A stretch of 64,000 nt of DNA from WLND01 sp040398845. Its GTDB lineage: Bacteria > Actinomycetota > Actinomycetes > S36-B12. Position numbers and translations under genes: made by a program. Location: contig JBBATH010000002.1 in NCBI GenBank assembly GCA_040398845.1, forward strand, positions 1-64,000, given 5' to 3'. A model generated the notes under the pieces. It was given only the letters and a program-made list of their open reading frames with translations, was not told where the DNA came from and searched no databases. Of the stretch, positions 1-7,809 are shown in pieces (the first letter of the stretch is position 1; each line of letters begins with the position of its first letter).

Positions 1-56
1 GATCAGGTCATGGGCATCGCGTTCGGGAAACGTAAGAATCCCAGAATGATGGAACG

Positions 57-794
57 CTACGAACTCCCCTTGGACTTGGCATCCCTGGCGAAAACGTGGA
101 CATACGCCTGCCCACCGAGCCTGAGTAACTCATCTCGCACGATGTCCGTGAGCTCATCATGGCCTGCTTGGTCCAACTGCAGGTCGAGGGCTGTTGAGAT
201 GTTCACCGTCACCCGGATTCGACGCCACTGGCGACGGTCGTACTTGGTCGCCACTGCGTGGACGGGTACCTCGGGGTGCGCGAGGAGAACCGGGATAAGA
301 ATGCGACGGTGGAGACGGTGGAGTTTCGTACAATCCGGTGAGCGAGTGCCCTCGGGATATAGGCCAAGCTTGCTCCCGTTCGCGAGACAGCGGGATGCCA
401 TGTCCATCGCCCAGAGCGTTGAAGTCTCGTCGCCCCGACGCAGCGGGATCTGCCCCATGAGCCGGAAGAAAATTGCTCCGCGTTTGGCAAAGACCTCGAC
501 CTTCGTGAACGCGGTCACGCGCATCCAGGTGCTCATTACCATCACAACTGGATCGAGCGCGGACACGTGATTTCCCACGAGGATTGCAGCCCCCGGAGCG
601 ATATGCTCCGTCCCGCAGATGGTGACCTTCCATCTCAGTCGCAGGACCCGAAGCAGCGCGATCGTCACCCAATAGGTGGTCGCCCGGCCGGGCCGACCGA
701 TGCGCAGCCCCGGGTAGATCGTCCGGCCATCGCGAAGCGCCTGCCGGTAATCGTCGTCGGCATCTGAGTCGGCGTTCATGCCACCATCGTGCAC
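57..794 (-). CDS. 1-acyl-sn-glycerol-3-phosphate acyltransferase (PlsC family)
   Basis: A 245-residue protein of the lysophosphatidate acyltransferase family, which moves an acyl chain from acyl-CoA or acyl-ACP onto a lysophospholipid at the inner face of the membrane. The catalytic H-x4-D box is seen as NHVSALD (residues 75-81) and the phosphate-binding box as PEGTRS (147-152). A hydrophobic stretch near residues 41-52 could touch the membrane. The longest frame opens at a GTG; an ATG five codons inside is equally possible. It is followed on the minus strand by nothing recognisable up to the window edge. The acceptor lipid cannot be told from sequence, since actinobacteria carry several paralogues. 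Confidence 0.85.
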   Translation of the reverse strand: MHDGGMNADSDADDDYRQALRDGRTIYPGLRIGRPGRATTYWVTIALLRVLRLRWKVTICGTEHIAPGAAILVGNHVSALDPVVMVMSTWMRVTAFTKVEVFAKRGAIFFRLMGQIPLRRGDETSTLWAMDMASRCLANGSKLGLYPEGTRSPDCTKLHRLHRRILIPVLLAHPEVPVHAVATKYDRRQWRRIRVTVNISTALDLQLDQAGHDELTDIVRDELLRLGGQAYVHVFARDAKSKGSS

Positions 795-803
795 GAGAGC
801 GAA

Positions 804-840
804 AACGGCCCCCGGGCGGGTTCCCCGCTCAGGGGCCGTT
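804..840 (-). terminator. Rho-independent terminator after tRNA-Tyr
   Basis: A 9-bp perfect stem (AACGGCCCC at 804-812 with GGGGCCGTT at 832-840) closes a 19-base loop. On the minus strand it ends in GTTTTCG, just downstream of the tRNA-Tyr gene and before the PlsC-type gene. Confidence 0.7.
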
Positions 841-849
841 CGTGCGCGT

Positions 850-931
850 GGCAGGTGAAGGATTCGAACCTTCGGAGGCTTTCACCGACGGGTTTACAGC
901 CCGCTCCCATTGGCCGCTCGGGCAACCTGCC
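850..931 (-). tRNA. tRNA-Tyr (anticodon GTA)
   Basis: An 82-nt class II tRNA on the minus strand. The acceptor stem GGCAGGT/ACCTGCC pairs fully, the anticodon arm is CGGG-CTGTAAA-CCCG with anticodon GTA, a long variable arm follows, and the T arm is GAAGG-TTCGAAT-CCTTC. The 3' CCA is not encoded. A long variable arm with anticodon GTA is the bacterial tyrosine tRNA pattern. Confidence 0.95.
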
Positions 932-954
932 TCGCCTTGCTGTCGCGCGGCCAA

Positions 955-983
955 ATCATATGCGCTCGCAGCCGCTGCTCGAA
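955..983 (-). promoter_or_regulatory. possible promoter of tRNA-Tyr
   Basis: On the minus strand TATGAT (960-955) is a good -10 hexamer, 23 bases before the tRNA 5' end. A weak -35 candidate, TTCGAG (983-978), lies 17 bp upstream. The rest of the 190-bp spacer to yajQ shows no other clear signal apart from the yajQ ribosome binding site. Confidence 0.35.
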
Positions 984-1121
984 ACCGAACCCCGTGGTCA
1001 GGCCATTCACCCCGGGGCGGGCCGCCCGTAGACGAGCACCCGAATCAGGGTCGGCACTCATGGAGCGCCACAATGAGATCGTTCCCGAGGAGCACAATGG
1101 TGTTCCCACGAAGGAGGATCA

Positions 1122-1613
1122 ATGGCTGACAGCAGCTTCGACATCGTCTCCAAGGTCGACCGTCAGGAGGCCGACAATGCCCTCAACCAAACGGCCAAGG
1201 AACTCGCCCAGCGCTTCGACTTCAAGAACACCGACACCACTATTGAATGGAAGGGCGAGCTCGGGGTGGAGATCTCCTCCGGCACGGAGGAGCGAGCCAA
1301 GGCGGCGCTCGACGTGTTCAAGGAGAAGATCATCAAGCGCGGAATGAGCCTGAAATGCTTCGAGGCCGAGGAACCTCGCTCATCCGGCAAGGGCTACAAG
1401 ATCGCCGGGACCTTCAAGGCAGGCATCAGCCAGGAGCAGGCGAAGAAGATCGGCAAGCTCATCCGCGATGAGGGGCCCAAAAGCATCAAGTCCCAGGTCA
1501 TGGGTGAGGAACTCCGCGTGACGAGCAAGAGTCGCGATGACCTTCAGGAGGTTCAGTCACTCGTCAAGGACGCTGACCTTGATTTCGCGGTTCAGTTCGT
1601 CAATTACCGGTAG
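1122..1613 (+). CDS. yajQ: YajQ family nucleotide/c-di-GMP-binding protein
   Basis: A 163-residue protein with the full length and sequence character of the YajQ (UPF0234) family: N-terminal SSFDIVSKVD, the central RGMSLKCFE segment and C-terminal DFAVQFVNYR. Family members have two ferredoxin-like folds; some bind cyclic di-GMP and act as regulators, and the role in actinobacteria is not established. A strong ribosome binding site (AAGGAGG) sits 6 bases before the ATG. The 3' end overlaps the convergent nuoI-like gene by 14 bases. Confidence 0.9.
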   Translation: MADSSFDIVSKVDRQEADNALNQTAKELAQRFDFKNTDTTIEWKGELGVEISSGTEERAKAALDVFKEKIIKRGMSLKCFEAEEPRSSGKGYKIAGTFKAGISQEQAKKIGKLIRDEGPKSIKSQVMGEELRVTSKSRDDLQEVQSLVKDADLDFAVQFVNYR

Positions 1614-1950
1614 GTGGTCCCGCCGGGGGCCACGCCCGTTGGAGTTCCTCGATTCCCTGAACGAGGCCGGCGGCCGTCGTGGCGTCGTGATCGTGCTCCG
1701 GTGACCAGGCGAGCGCATCGAACGGGCACAGATCGACGCAGATGCCGCAGTACATGCACAGCCCGAAGTCGATCCGAAAGGCGTCGAGCACGTTCACGGT
1801 TCTCGGGCGGCGAGCCCCGGCCTCGCTCACCTGCTCGGTGTGACTTTCGAGATCGATGCACCACGTGGGGCACTCCCGTACGCAGATCATGCACGAGGTA
1901 CATGCCGAAGCGCGCAGGGCAATGGTCCCGTGCGCTTCAGCGGGGATCAT
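1600..1950 (-). CDS. NuoI-like 2x[4Fe-4S] ferredoxin (partial complex-I cluster)
   Basis: A 116-residue ferredoxin with two complete cluster motifs, CTSCMICVRECP and CMYCGICVDLCP, spaced as in the NuoI subunit of complex I. It lacks the longer N-terminal and C-terminal parts of the true NuoI at 15029-15598. Its ATG overlaps the stop of the nuoC-like gene (ATGA), so the two are translationally coupled. It is the last gene of a three-gene minus-strand unit (B-C-I) divergent from korAB. By inference it passes electrons between a ferredoxin and the B subunit; the eventual acceptor is unknown. Confidence 0.8.
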   Translation of the reverse strand: MIPAEAHGTIALRASACTSCMICVRECPTWCIDLESHTEQVSEAGARRPRTVNVLDAFRIDFGLCMYCGICVDLCPFDALAWSPEHDHDATTAAGLVQGIEELQRAWPPAGPPTGN

Positions 1951-2468
1951 TGCTCGTCTCCACGTGCACGAGATACCTGCGGCCCATCTCGAAGGAAGTC
2001 CTCGGGGACGCCGGGGGGTAGCTGGCGTCGCCGTGAAGGATTCCCGCCCTGACGACCGTCGTCGGTCGAGCCAGCGGCCCCGGGCCAGTCGCGGATGGCG
2101 CGGGCAACGAGCGCCGATGACTTGCGCAGTGGGGGCTCGCCGAGGCTGGCGCGCAGCAGAAGCGGCCGCGCATCACCGAGCCCGATGAACCGCACCCCAA
2201 ACATCTCTGCGGCCTCACGCTCACACCAGGAAGCCCCGAGGTAGATGCCGCTCAGGGATGCCAGCTCGGCTTCATCAGCCGGCAGGGTCGTCCAGACCAT
2301 CGCCGGTACCCGGGTCTCAGGATTGACCACCCGGGCCACCACCTCGATTGTGGCACCACGATCGACCGCGGTGATGAAGTCAAACAGGACGAACCCGCCG
2401 CCTTGCAATCCCGACACCACCTGCGCCCAGTCGGCCGGTGCAACGTCAAGCCGCCCCTGCGAGGTCAT
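1947..2468 (-). CDS. NuoC-like 30-kDa subunit (partial complex-I cluster)
   Basis: A 173-residue protein of the respiratory-chain NADH dehydrogenase 30-kDa family. The family signature is recognisable in ASWCEREAAEMFGVRF, and the C-terminus carries the usual basic, proline-containing tail (LPPGVPEDF). The start was set at an ATG that overlaps the stop of the upstream nuoB-like gene as ATGA; a longer frame extends upstream but lies wholly inside that gene. In complex I this subunit pairs with NuoD, which has no homologue in this small cluster; the only NuoD of the window is in the main operon. Confidence 0.75.
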   Translation of the reverse strand: MTSQGRLDVAPADWAQVVSGLQGGGFVLFDFITAVDRGATIEVVARVVNPETRVPAMVWTTLPADEAELASLSGIYLGASWCEREAAEMFGVRFIGLGDARPLLLRASLGEPPLRKSSALVARAIRDWPGAAGSTDDGRQGGNPSRRRQLPPGVPEDFLRDGPQVSRARGDEQ

Positions 2469-2938
2469 CTGGATTCCACGCGCGGGTCCGAAAGCGTGAG
2501 GACGCAGGGCTGAGCGAGCCGGACGAGGCCGGCGACCAGGGCCTCCGGTCGCGGTGGGCAACCGGGGATGTAGACCGAGATGGGAATGAGTTGATCGATC
2601 CCCTTCGTCACAGTGGGCGCATCCCAGTAGGGACCTCCCGTGTTCGCGCAGGCTCCGAACGACACGGCCAGCCGCGGCTCCTCGAGCGCCGCCCAAGCCC
2701 GGATGACTCCGGGGGCCAGAGCATCTGTCACGGTTCCCGAGATGAGCAGGACGCTCACGACGGAGTCGTGGAAATCTGTATCGATCGACACCTGCGGTAC
2801 AAGGAGTCCGGCAGTGATCGCAGCACCGACCTCAAGGGCGCAGCACGCGAGGCCCACGTCGAGGATTGTCACCCGTAGTTGGGGTTGGTCTGCTACCAGG
2901 TACCTGCGCTCGAGTGAAGGGGGCGAGTGGAGGGTCAC
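2465..2938 (-). CDS. NuoB-like subunit with N2-type cluster ligands (partial complex-I cluster)
   Basis: A 157-residue relative of the complex I 20-kDa subunit and of the small subunit of NiFe hydrogenases. All four ligands of the N2-type [4Fe-4S] cluster are visible: the adjacent pair in LACCALEVG, one in FGACANTGG and one in IPGCPPRPEA. It starts with GTG and heads the B-C-I unit. The main nuoB at 23422-23976 has the typical complex I context, so this is a paralogue. Its divergence from korA (157 bp between the start codons) suggests a redox link with ferredoxin, which is inference only. Confidence 0.8.
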   Translation of the reverse strand: MTLHSPPSLERRYLVADQPQLRVTILDVGLACCALEVGAAITAGLLVPQVSIDTDFHDSVVSVLLISGTVTDALAPGVIRAWAALEEPRLAVSFGACANTGGPYWDAPTVTKGIDQLIPISVYIPGCPPRPEALVAGLVRLAQPCVLTLSDPRVESR

Positions 2939-3095
2939 GAGCCAAGGCTATTGATCGACCCTCACGATTCGCTACACATGGCACCCCCGCGTCAATCCCG
3001 GGTGGACGAGGGGCAGAATGTGGACGCCTTAGTATCAGGCGGCACGGTGGTCGCCGCGTCAATGGAGCCCCCGCTCCGCCAGAGAAGGTGTGGTC

Positions 3096-4958
3096 GTGAC
3101 CAAGCAGGTCGTGAAACTCAGCAGGGTCGTTATTCGTTTCGCCGGTGACTCCGGCGATGGCATGCAACTCACCGGGGATCGCTTCACCTCCGAGACTGCG
3201 GGTCTCGGCAATGACCTGTCCACCCTGCCAGACTTCCCCGCCGAGATTCGGGCACCTGCCGGAACCCTGCCCGGCGTCTCGGCGTTCCAGTTGCATTTCG
3301 CCGATCACGACATCATGACCCCCGGCGATTCACCGAACGTCCTCGTGGCTATGAACCCAGCCGCCCTCAAGGCGAACCTCAAGGATCTCCCGCGCGGCGC
3401 AGATCTCATCGTGAATACGGACGAATTCACGAAGCGAAATCTGGAAAAGGTTGGTTATCCGTCGAATCCGATCGACGACGGCTCCCTCGATGCCTACAAC
3501 CTGCACGCCGTCGCACTCACGTCGATGACCGTCGAGGCCCTCAAGGGGTTCGCGATCTCTAAGAAGGACGCTGAGCGGGCCAAGAATATGTATGCACTCG
3601 GCCTGCTGTGCTGGCTGTATAGCCGGCCGTCGCAGGGAACCCTCGACTTTTTACGGTCGAAGTTCGCAAAGAATCCGGACATCATGAACGCGAACATCGC
3701 CGCCTATGAGGCGGGGTGGTCCTTCGGGGAGACCACCGAGGCATTCTCCGTGCACTACGAGATTGCTCCCGCGAGCATGCCGGCTGGCCTTTACCGCAAC
3801 ATCTCCGGCAATCCGGCCCTGTCTCTCGGGCTCATCGCAGCGTCGGAAATCTCGGGTCTGCCCTTGTTCCTCGGCTCCTACCCGATCACGCCAGCATCTG
3901 ACATCCTCCATGAACTGAGCAAGCACAAGAACTTCGGCGTCATGACCTTCCAGGCCGAGGACGAGATCGCCGGCATCGGAGCAGCGCTCGGAGCGGCCTA
4001 CGGCGGCGCGCTCGCCGTCACGACAACATCGGGCCCAGGCGTCGCACTCAAGTCCGAGGCAATCGGGCTCGCTGTGTCGCTCGAACTCCCACTGCTCATC
4101 GTCGACGTTCAACGCGGTGGTCCCTCCACCGGTCTTCCCACCAAGACCGAGCAGTCCGATCTGCTCCAGGCGATGTTTGGGCGCAATGGCGAGGCTCCAG
4201 TCGCGATCGTGGCCCCGCAATCACCCTCCGATTGTTTCTTTGCGGCCATCGAGGCTGCACGAATCGCAGTGGAGTACCGCACGCCCGTCTTCATCCTCTC
4301 CGACGGCTACCTTGCGAATGGCTCTGAGCCTTGGCTGGTTCCGGATGCTTCATCGCTCCCGACCTTCGAGCCGAATTTCGCCACCGAACCAAATCACACC
4401 GCGACCGATGGGACGCAGGAGTTCTGGCCGTACCTGCGAGACCCAGAAACACTCGCTCGTCCATGGGCGATCCCAGGAACCAAAGGTCTCGAGCACCGGA
4501 TCGGCGGCATCGAGAAGGCCGATGGAATCGGCACGATCTCCTACGATCCCGACAACCACGACAAGATGGTTCGCCTACGGCAGGCGAAAATTGACGCCAT
4601 CGCTCGGACGATCCCGGACATCCAGGTCGACGACCCGAGCGGCGAGGCCAGGGTGCTCATCTTGGGCTGGGGGTCGACGTTCGGGCCCATTGGTGCAGGC
4701 TGCCGGCTCGTCCGCACGGCAGGCGGGAACGTCGCGCAGGCGCACATTCGTCACCTCAATCCCTTCCCATCCAATCTCGGCGAGATTCTCAAGGCGTTCG
4801 ACAAGGTCATCGTGCCGGAGATGAACCTCGGTCAGCTTGCCCTGCTCCTGCGCGCGAAGTACCTCGTCGACATCTTCAGCTACAACCAAGTTCGAGGCAT
4901 GCCGTTCAAGTCCGATGAGCTCGCCGGTGTTATCACCGACGTCCTCGAGAGCCTGTGA
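3096..4958 (+). CDS. korA: 2-oxoglutarate (2-oxoacid):ferredoxin oxidoreductase, alpha subunit
   Basis: A 620-residue fused gamma-alpha subunit of a CoA-dependent 2-oxoacid:ferredoxin oxidoreductase, which decarboxylates 2-oxoglutarate or a similar acid to the acyl-CoA and reduces ferredoxin. The N-terminal gamma domain opens with RFAGDSGDGMQ; the alpha domain has YPITPASDI and TTTSGPG. The GTG at 3096 was preferred to the GTG at 3090 because the AGAAGG ribosome site ends only one base before the latter. The stop is 7 bases before korB. Many actinobacteria use KorAB as the 2-oxoglutarate-oxidising step of the TCA cycle; substrate choice is inferred from that. Confidence 0.92.
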   Translation: MTKQVVKLSRVVIRFAGDSGDGMQLTGDRFTSETAGLGNDLSTLPDFPAEIRAPAGTLPGVSAFQLHFADHDIMTPGDSPNVLVAMNPAALKANLKDLPRGADLIVNTDEFTKRNLEKVGYPSNPIDDGSLDAYNLHAVALTSMTVEALKGFAISKKDAERAKNMYALGLLCWLYSRPSQGTLDFLRSKFAKNPDIMNANIAAYEAGWSFGETTEAFSVHYEIAPASMPAGLYRNISGNPALSLGLIAASEISGLPLFLGSYPITPASDILHELSKHKNFGVMTFQAEDEIAGIGAALGAAYGGALAVTTTSGPGVALKSEAIGLAVSLELPLLIVDVQRGGPSTGLPTKTEQSDLLQAMFGRNGEAPVAIVAPQSPSDCFFAAIEAARIAVEYRTPVFILSDGYLANGSEPWLVPDASSLPTFEPNFATEPNHTATDGTQEFWPYLRDPETLARPWAIPGTKGLEHRIGGIEKADGIGTISYDPDNHDKMVRLRQAKIDAIARTIPDIQVDDPSGEARVLILGWGSTFGPIGAGCRLVRTAGGNVAQAHIRHLNPFPSNLGEILKAFDKVIVPEMNLGQLALLLRAKYLVDIFSYNQVRGMPFKSDELAGVITDVLESL

Positions 4959-4965
4959 GGATCAC

Positions 4966-6021
4966 ATGACCACCAATACGTTCCCGGCTCTGAGCCTCGT
5001 TCCGAAAGCAGATGGGCCGCAGAGCGCGAAGGACTTCAAGTCAGACCAAGAGGTTCGCTGGTGCCCGGGATGCGGCGACTACGCGATTCTTTCTGCTGTC
5101 CAGAGCTTTCTCCCGGATCTGGGTGTAGCGCGCGAGAACATCGTCTTCGTTTCCGGGATCGGTTGCTCCTCTCGGTTCCCGTACTACCTTGACACCTTCG
5201 GGCTTCATTCAATTCACGGACGAGCACCCGCGATTGCCACGGGACTCGCCTCCTCGCGTCCCGACCTGTCGGTCTGGGTCATTACCGGCGACGGAGACGC
5301 GCTGAGCATCGGTGGCAATCACCTCATCCATGCCCTGCGTCGCAACGTCAACCTGAAGATCCTCCTCTTCAACAACCGCATCTACGGGCTCACCAAGGGG
5401 CAGTACTCCCCCACGTCCGAGCAGGGCAAGATCACCAAGTCGACACCCGAGGGCTCATTGGACTATTCGTTCAACCCGGTCTCGCTCGCACTCGGTGCGG
5501 AGGCCACCTTTGTTGCGCGGACCATCGACTCCGACCGCAAGCACCTGACCGAGGTGCTCACAGCCGCCGCAGCACATGAGGGCACGGCGCTCATCGAGAT
5601 CTACCAGAACTGCAACATCTTCAATGACGGGGCCTGGGAGCCGCTCAAGGACAGCGACACCCGTGACGATGCCATGATGCGGCTTGTGCATGGCGCACCG
5701 ATCCGTTTCGGGAAAGACCTGCAGTTGGGCGTTACCCGAGCGGCAGACGGTCACATCGAGGTCGTCGAAGTGTCGTCGGTCGGCGAAGAGGCAATCCTCC
5801 GTCACGACGCGCATGCCAAGGATCCCGGATTGGCCTTCGCGCTGTCCCGTCTCGCCAATCCCCGCACCCTGCAGAACACGCCGATCGGTGTTTTCCGCGA
5901 CGTCGAGCGACCGAGCTACGACCGCCTCCTGCGCGAGCAGGTCGCCAGCGTCACCGAAAAGAAGGGCAAGGGAGACCTCCAGTCACTGCTGAACGGCAAT
6001 GACACCTGGAACGTCTCATAG
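4966..6021 (+). CDS. korB: 2-oxoglutarate (2-oxoacid):ferredoxin oxidoreductase, beta subunit
   Basis: A 351-residue thiamine-diphosphate-binding beta subunit. It has the cluster-binding WCPGCGD motif (Cys33 and Cys36), the TPP motif starting GDGDALSIGGNH and ending near FNNRIYGLTKGQ, and a short C-terminal tail. The ATG at 4966 follows the ribosome site GTGAGGATCAC that overlaps the korA stop; a longer frame upstream lies within korA. Together with korA it forms the complete enzyme. The stop codon TAG overlaps the likely beginning of the following rarD-like frame. Confidence 0.92.
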   Translation: MTTNTFPALSLVPKADGPQSAKDFKSDQEVRWCPGCGDYAILSAVQSFLPDLGVARENIVFVSGIGCSSRFPYYLDTFGLHSIHGRAPAIATGLASSRPDLSVWVITGDGDALSIGGNHLIHALRRNVNLKILLFNNRIYGLTKGQYSPTSEQGKITKSTPEGSLDYSFNPVSLALGAEATFVARTIDSDRKHLTEVLTAAAAHEGTALIEIYQNCNIFNDGAWEPLKDSDTRDDAMMRLVHGAPIRFGKDLQLGVTRAADGHIEVVEVSSVGEEAILRHDAHAKDPGLAFALSRLANPRTLQNTPIGVFRDVERPSYDRLLREQVASVTEKKGKGDLQSLLNGNDTWNVS

Positions 6022-6977
6022 CCAACACTCCACCGACAGGCCGATCACAGGCGGCCACCGGCCTCCTGTACGGCGCAATCGCCTACGGGCTATGGGGGCT
6101 TTTCCCGCTGTACTTCGCACTGCTTGACTCGGTGTCACCCCTTGAAGTCGTGGCCCATCGAGTCGTGTGGTCGCTCGTCTTCCTTGCGATTGCGCTGTTC
6201 GTCATTCGGGGCTGGCGCAATCTTTTTCGGACGATGCGCTCTCGGCGCACCTTTGGGCTGCTCGCCCTCGCTGCGGTGTTTCTCAGCATCAACTGGGGAG
6301 TCTACGTCTGGGCCGTCCAGAGCAACCTCGTAGTCGAGGCCTCACTTGGCTACTTCATCAATCCGCTCGTCTCCGTGGGCCTCGGCGTGGTGATCCTTCG
6401 GGAACGGCTTCGGCACCTGCAATGGGCCGCAGTGGGCCTTGCAATCGTGGCCGTCATCGTGTTTGCGGTCGCCATGGGGCATCCGCCGTGGATCAGCCTC
6501 GTCCTCGCTACCTCCTTCGGCATCTACGGCCTGCTGAAGAAGGTGGTCGATGTTGGCTCGGTGCCGAGCCTGACCATCGAGACCGTTGTCCTCACACCGG
6601 TAGCGCTGATGATCATCCTGATCGCGCTCCGAGGAGGTCACGCGGGCTTGATTCAGGACGGGCCGGGCACCACGGCGCTTCTTGTGATGCTGGGACCGGT
6701 CACCGCAGTTCCACTCATTGCCTTCGGTGCGGCTGCAACTCGCATCCCACTCTCGAGCCTCGGGCTCCTGCAGTTCCTCACACCCACCCTTCAGTTCATC
6801 ATGGGTATCACCATCTTCCACGAGACGATGACCTCCGGCCGTTGGCTTGGTTTCATCATCGTGTGGCTCGCCCTCGGCCTCTTTGGTTTCGACCTCATCA
6901 GGCATTCAAGAGCCATGAAGCGAGATGGCGTGTCCCCGTCGCGCATCGATACCCTCGAGGTCGTCGAGCCCGACTGA
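6018..6977 (+). CDS. rarD: RarD/EamA family permease, start codon uncertain
   Basis: A multi-span membrane protein of the drug/metabolite transporter superfamily, RarD type. The frame encodes the family's first helix (GLLYGAIAYGLWGLFPLYFA) between about 6060 and 6119, but no ATG, GTG or TTG precedes it; the frame opens only at 6003 after a stop. The first standard start is GTG 6132, which would delete helix 1. The ATA at 6018 overlaps the korB stop as ATAG, like the ATGA couplings elsewhere in this window, and gives 319 residues; CTG 6066 is another choice. Substrate unknown. It converges with the crotonase gene, one base apart. Confidence 0.75.
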   Translation: MANTPPTGRSQAATGLLYGAIAYGLWGLFPLYFALLDSVSPLEVVAHRVVWSLVFLAIALFVIRGWRNLFRTMRSRRTFGLLALAAVFLSINWGVYVWAVQSNLVVEASLGYFINPLVSVGLGVVILRERLRHLQWAAVGLAIVAVIVFAVAMGHPPWISLVLATSFGIYGLLKKVVDVGSVPSLTIETVVLTPVALMIILIALRGGHAGLIQDGPGTTALLVMLGPVTAVPLIAFGAAATRIPLSSLGLLQFLTPTLQFIMGITIFHETMTSGRWLGFIIVWLALGLFGFDLIRHSRAMKRDGVSPSRIDTLEVVEPD

Positions 6978-6978
6978 C

Positions 6979-7779
6979 CTACCTTCCAGTGAACCGAGGT
7001 TCGCGCTTCTCACGGAATGCATTGAATGCCTCGCGCATGTCGTCAGTCTGGAAGGCGAGGACCTGATTGCGGTTTTCTAGGTTGATTGCCGCGTCGAGCG
7101 AGGGTGCATCAACGTTCGTCTGGACCACCTGCTTCGTCATGCGCACACCGAAGGGGCTGTTGCTGCAGATCATGTTGGCGATCTCGATTGCCCGATCGAG
7201 AAGGACGTCTGCAGGCACGATCTCAGTGACCATGCCGATCCGCAACGCTTCCTCGGCCTCGATGAAACACCCGGTCAGGAGAATCTCCATCGCGCGACCG
7301 AACCCGACGATCCGAGGGAGCAGCCACGAGGTGCCAACATCACCACCGGTCAGCCCGATCCGGATGAACGCCGCATTGAACCGACCTGTCGGCGCCGCGA
7401 TGCGGATATCCGCCGCAAGAGCAAGCGCCATACCCGCACCGGCAGCCACTCCATTCACCGCAGCGATCACCGGCTTGTCCATCTGCCGAAAGCCAGCGAT
7501 TGATCGCGCCCACGACTCCTGGCGGACGAGCAACTCCGCAGGGTTCATGGTTGGTAATTCGCCCGCAAGATCGAGATCGAGGCCTGCGCAGAAGGCGCGA
7601 CCCGAGCCAGTGAGAATCAGGACACGCGCCAGTGGGTCGCTATCGACCTGTTCTTGCAGGGTGATGAATTCGTCAAACATTTCAAACGTGATGGCGTTGA
7701 GGCGATCCGGCCGGTTGAGTTGCGCGATCACGATCTGAGGAGTCGGGCGCTCGATGAGCAATATGGTGGGATCACCCAT
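6979..7779 (-). CDS. enoyl-CoA hydratase/isomerase (crotonase fold) lacking catalytic glutamates
   Basis: A 266-residue crotonase-superfamily protein. The oxyanion-hole region AAGAGMALALAADIRI and the loop SWLLPRIVG mark the family. Aligned by eye with rat enoyl-CoA hydratase, Glu144 (GGGCEL) becomes Ala and Glu164 (FGQPE) becomes Phe, so ordinary hydratase chemistry is doubtful. Related actinobacterial EchA proteins share this NAAFIRIGL pattern. The ATG at 7779 was chosen to match the family N-terminus; it lies in a duplicated 19-bp unit with other possible starts at 7791 and 7794. It is the last gene after nuoN and the prenyl synthase. Confidence 0.8.
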   Translation of the reverse strand: MGDPTILLIERPTPQIVIAQLNRPDRLNAITFEMFDEFITLQEQVDSDPLARVLILTGSGRAFCAGLDLDLAGELPTMNPAELLVRQESWARSIAGFRQMDKPVIAAVNGVAAGAGMALALAADIRIAAPTGRFNAAFIRIGLTGGDVGTSWLLPRIVGFGRAMEILLTGCFIEAEEALRIGMVTEIVPADVLLDRAIEIANMICSNSPFGVRMTKQVVQTNVDAPSLDAAINLENRNQVLAFQTDDMREAFNAFREKREPRFTGR

Positions 7780-7808
7780 CGAAGCCCACATCACCCATCG
7801 AAGCTTAC
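7771..7808. repeat. 19-bp tandem duplication over a start codon
   Basis: Two units, ATCACCCATCGAAGCYYAC, run 7771-7789 and 7790-7808 and differ at two bases. The unit contains the crotonase ATG (minus strand), so the start context is doubled. The upstream ATG is out of frame and gives an 8-codon mini-ORF whose TGA overlaps the true start. Confidence 0.8.
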
Positions 7809-7809
7809 A

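Noticed and set aside
3090..3092. GTG at 3090 as start of korA
   Set aside because: The ribosome site is too close; GTG 3096 has proper spacing.
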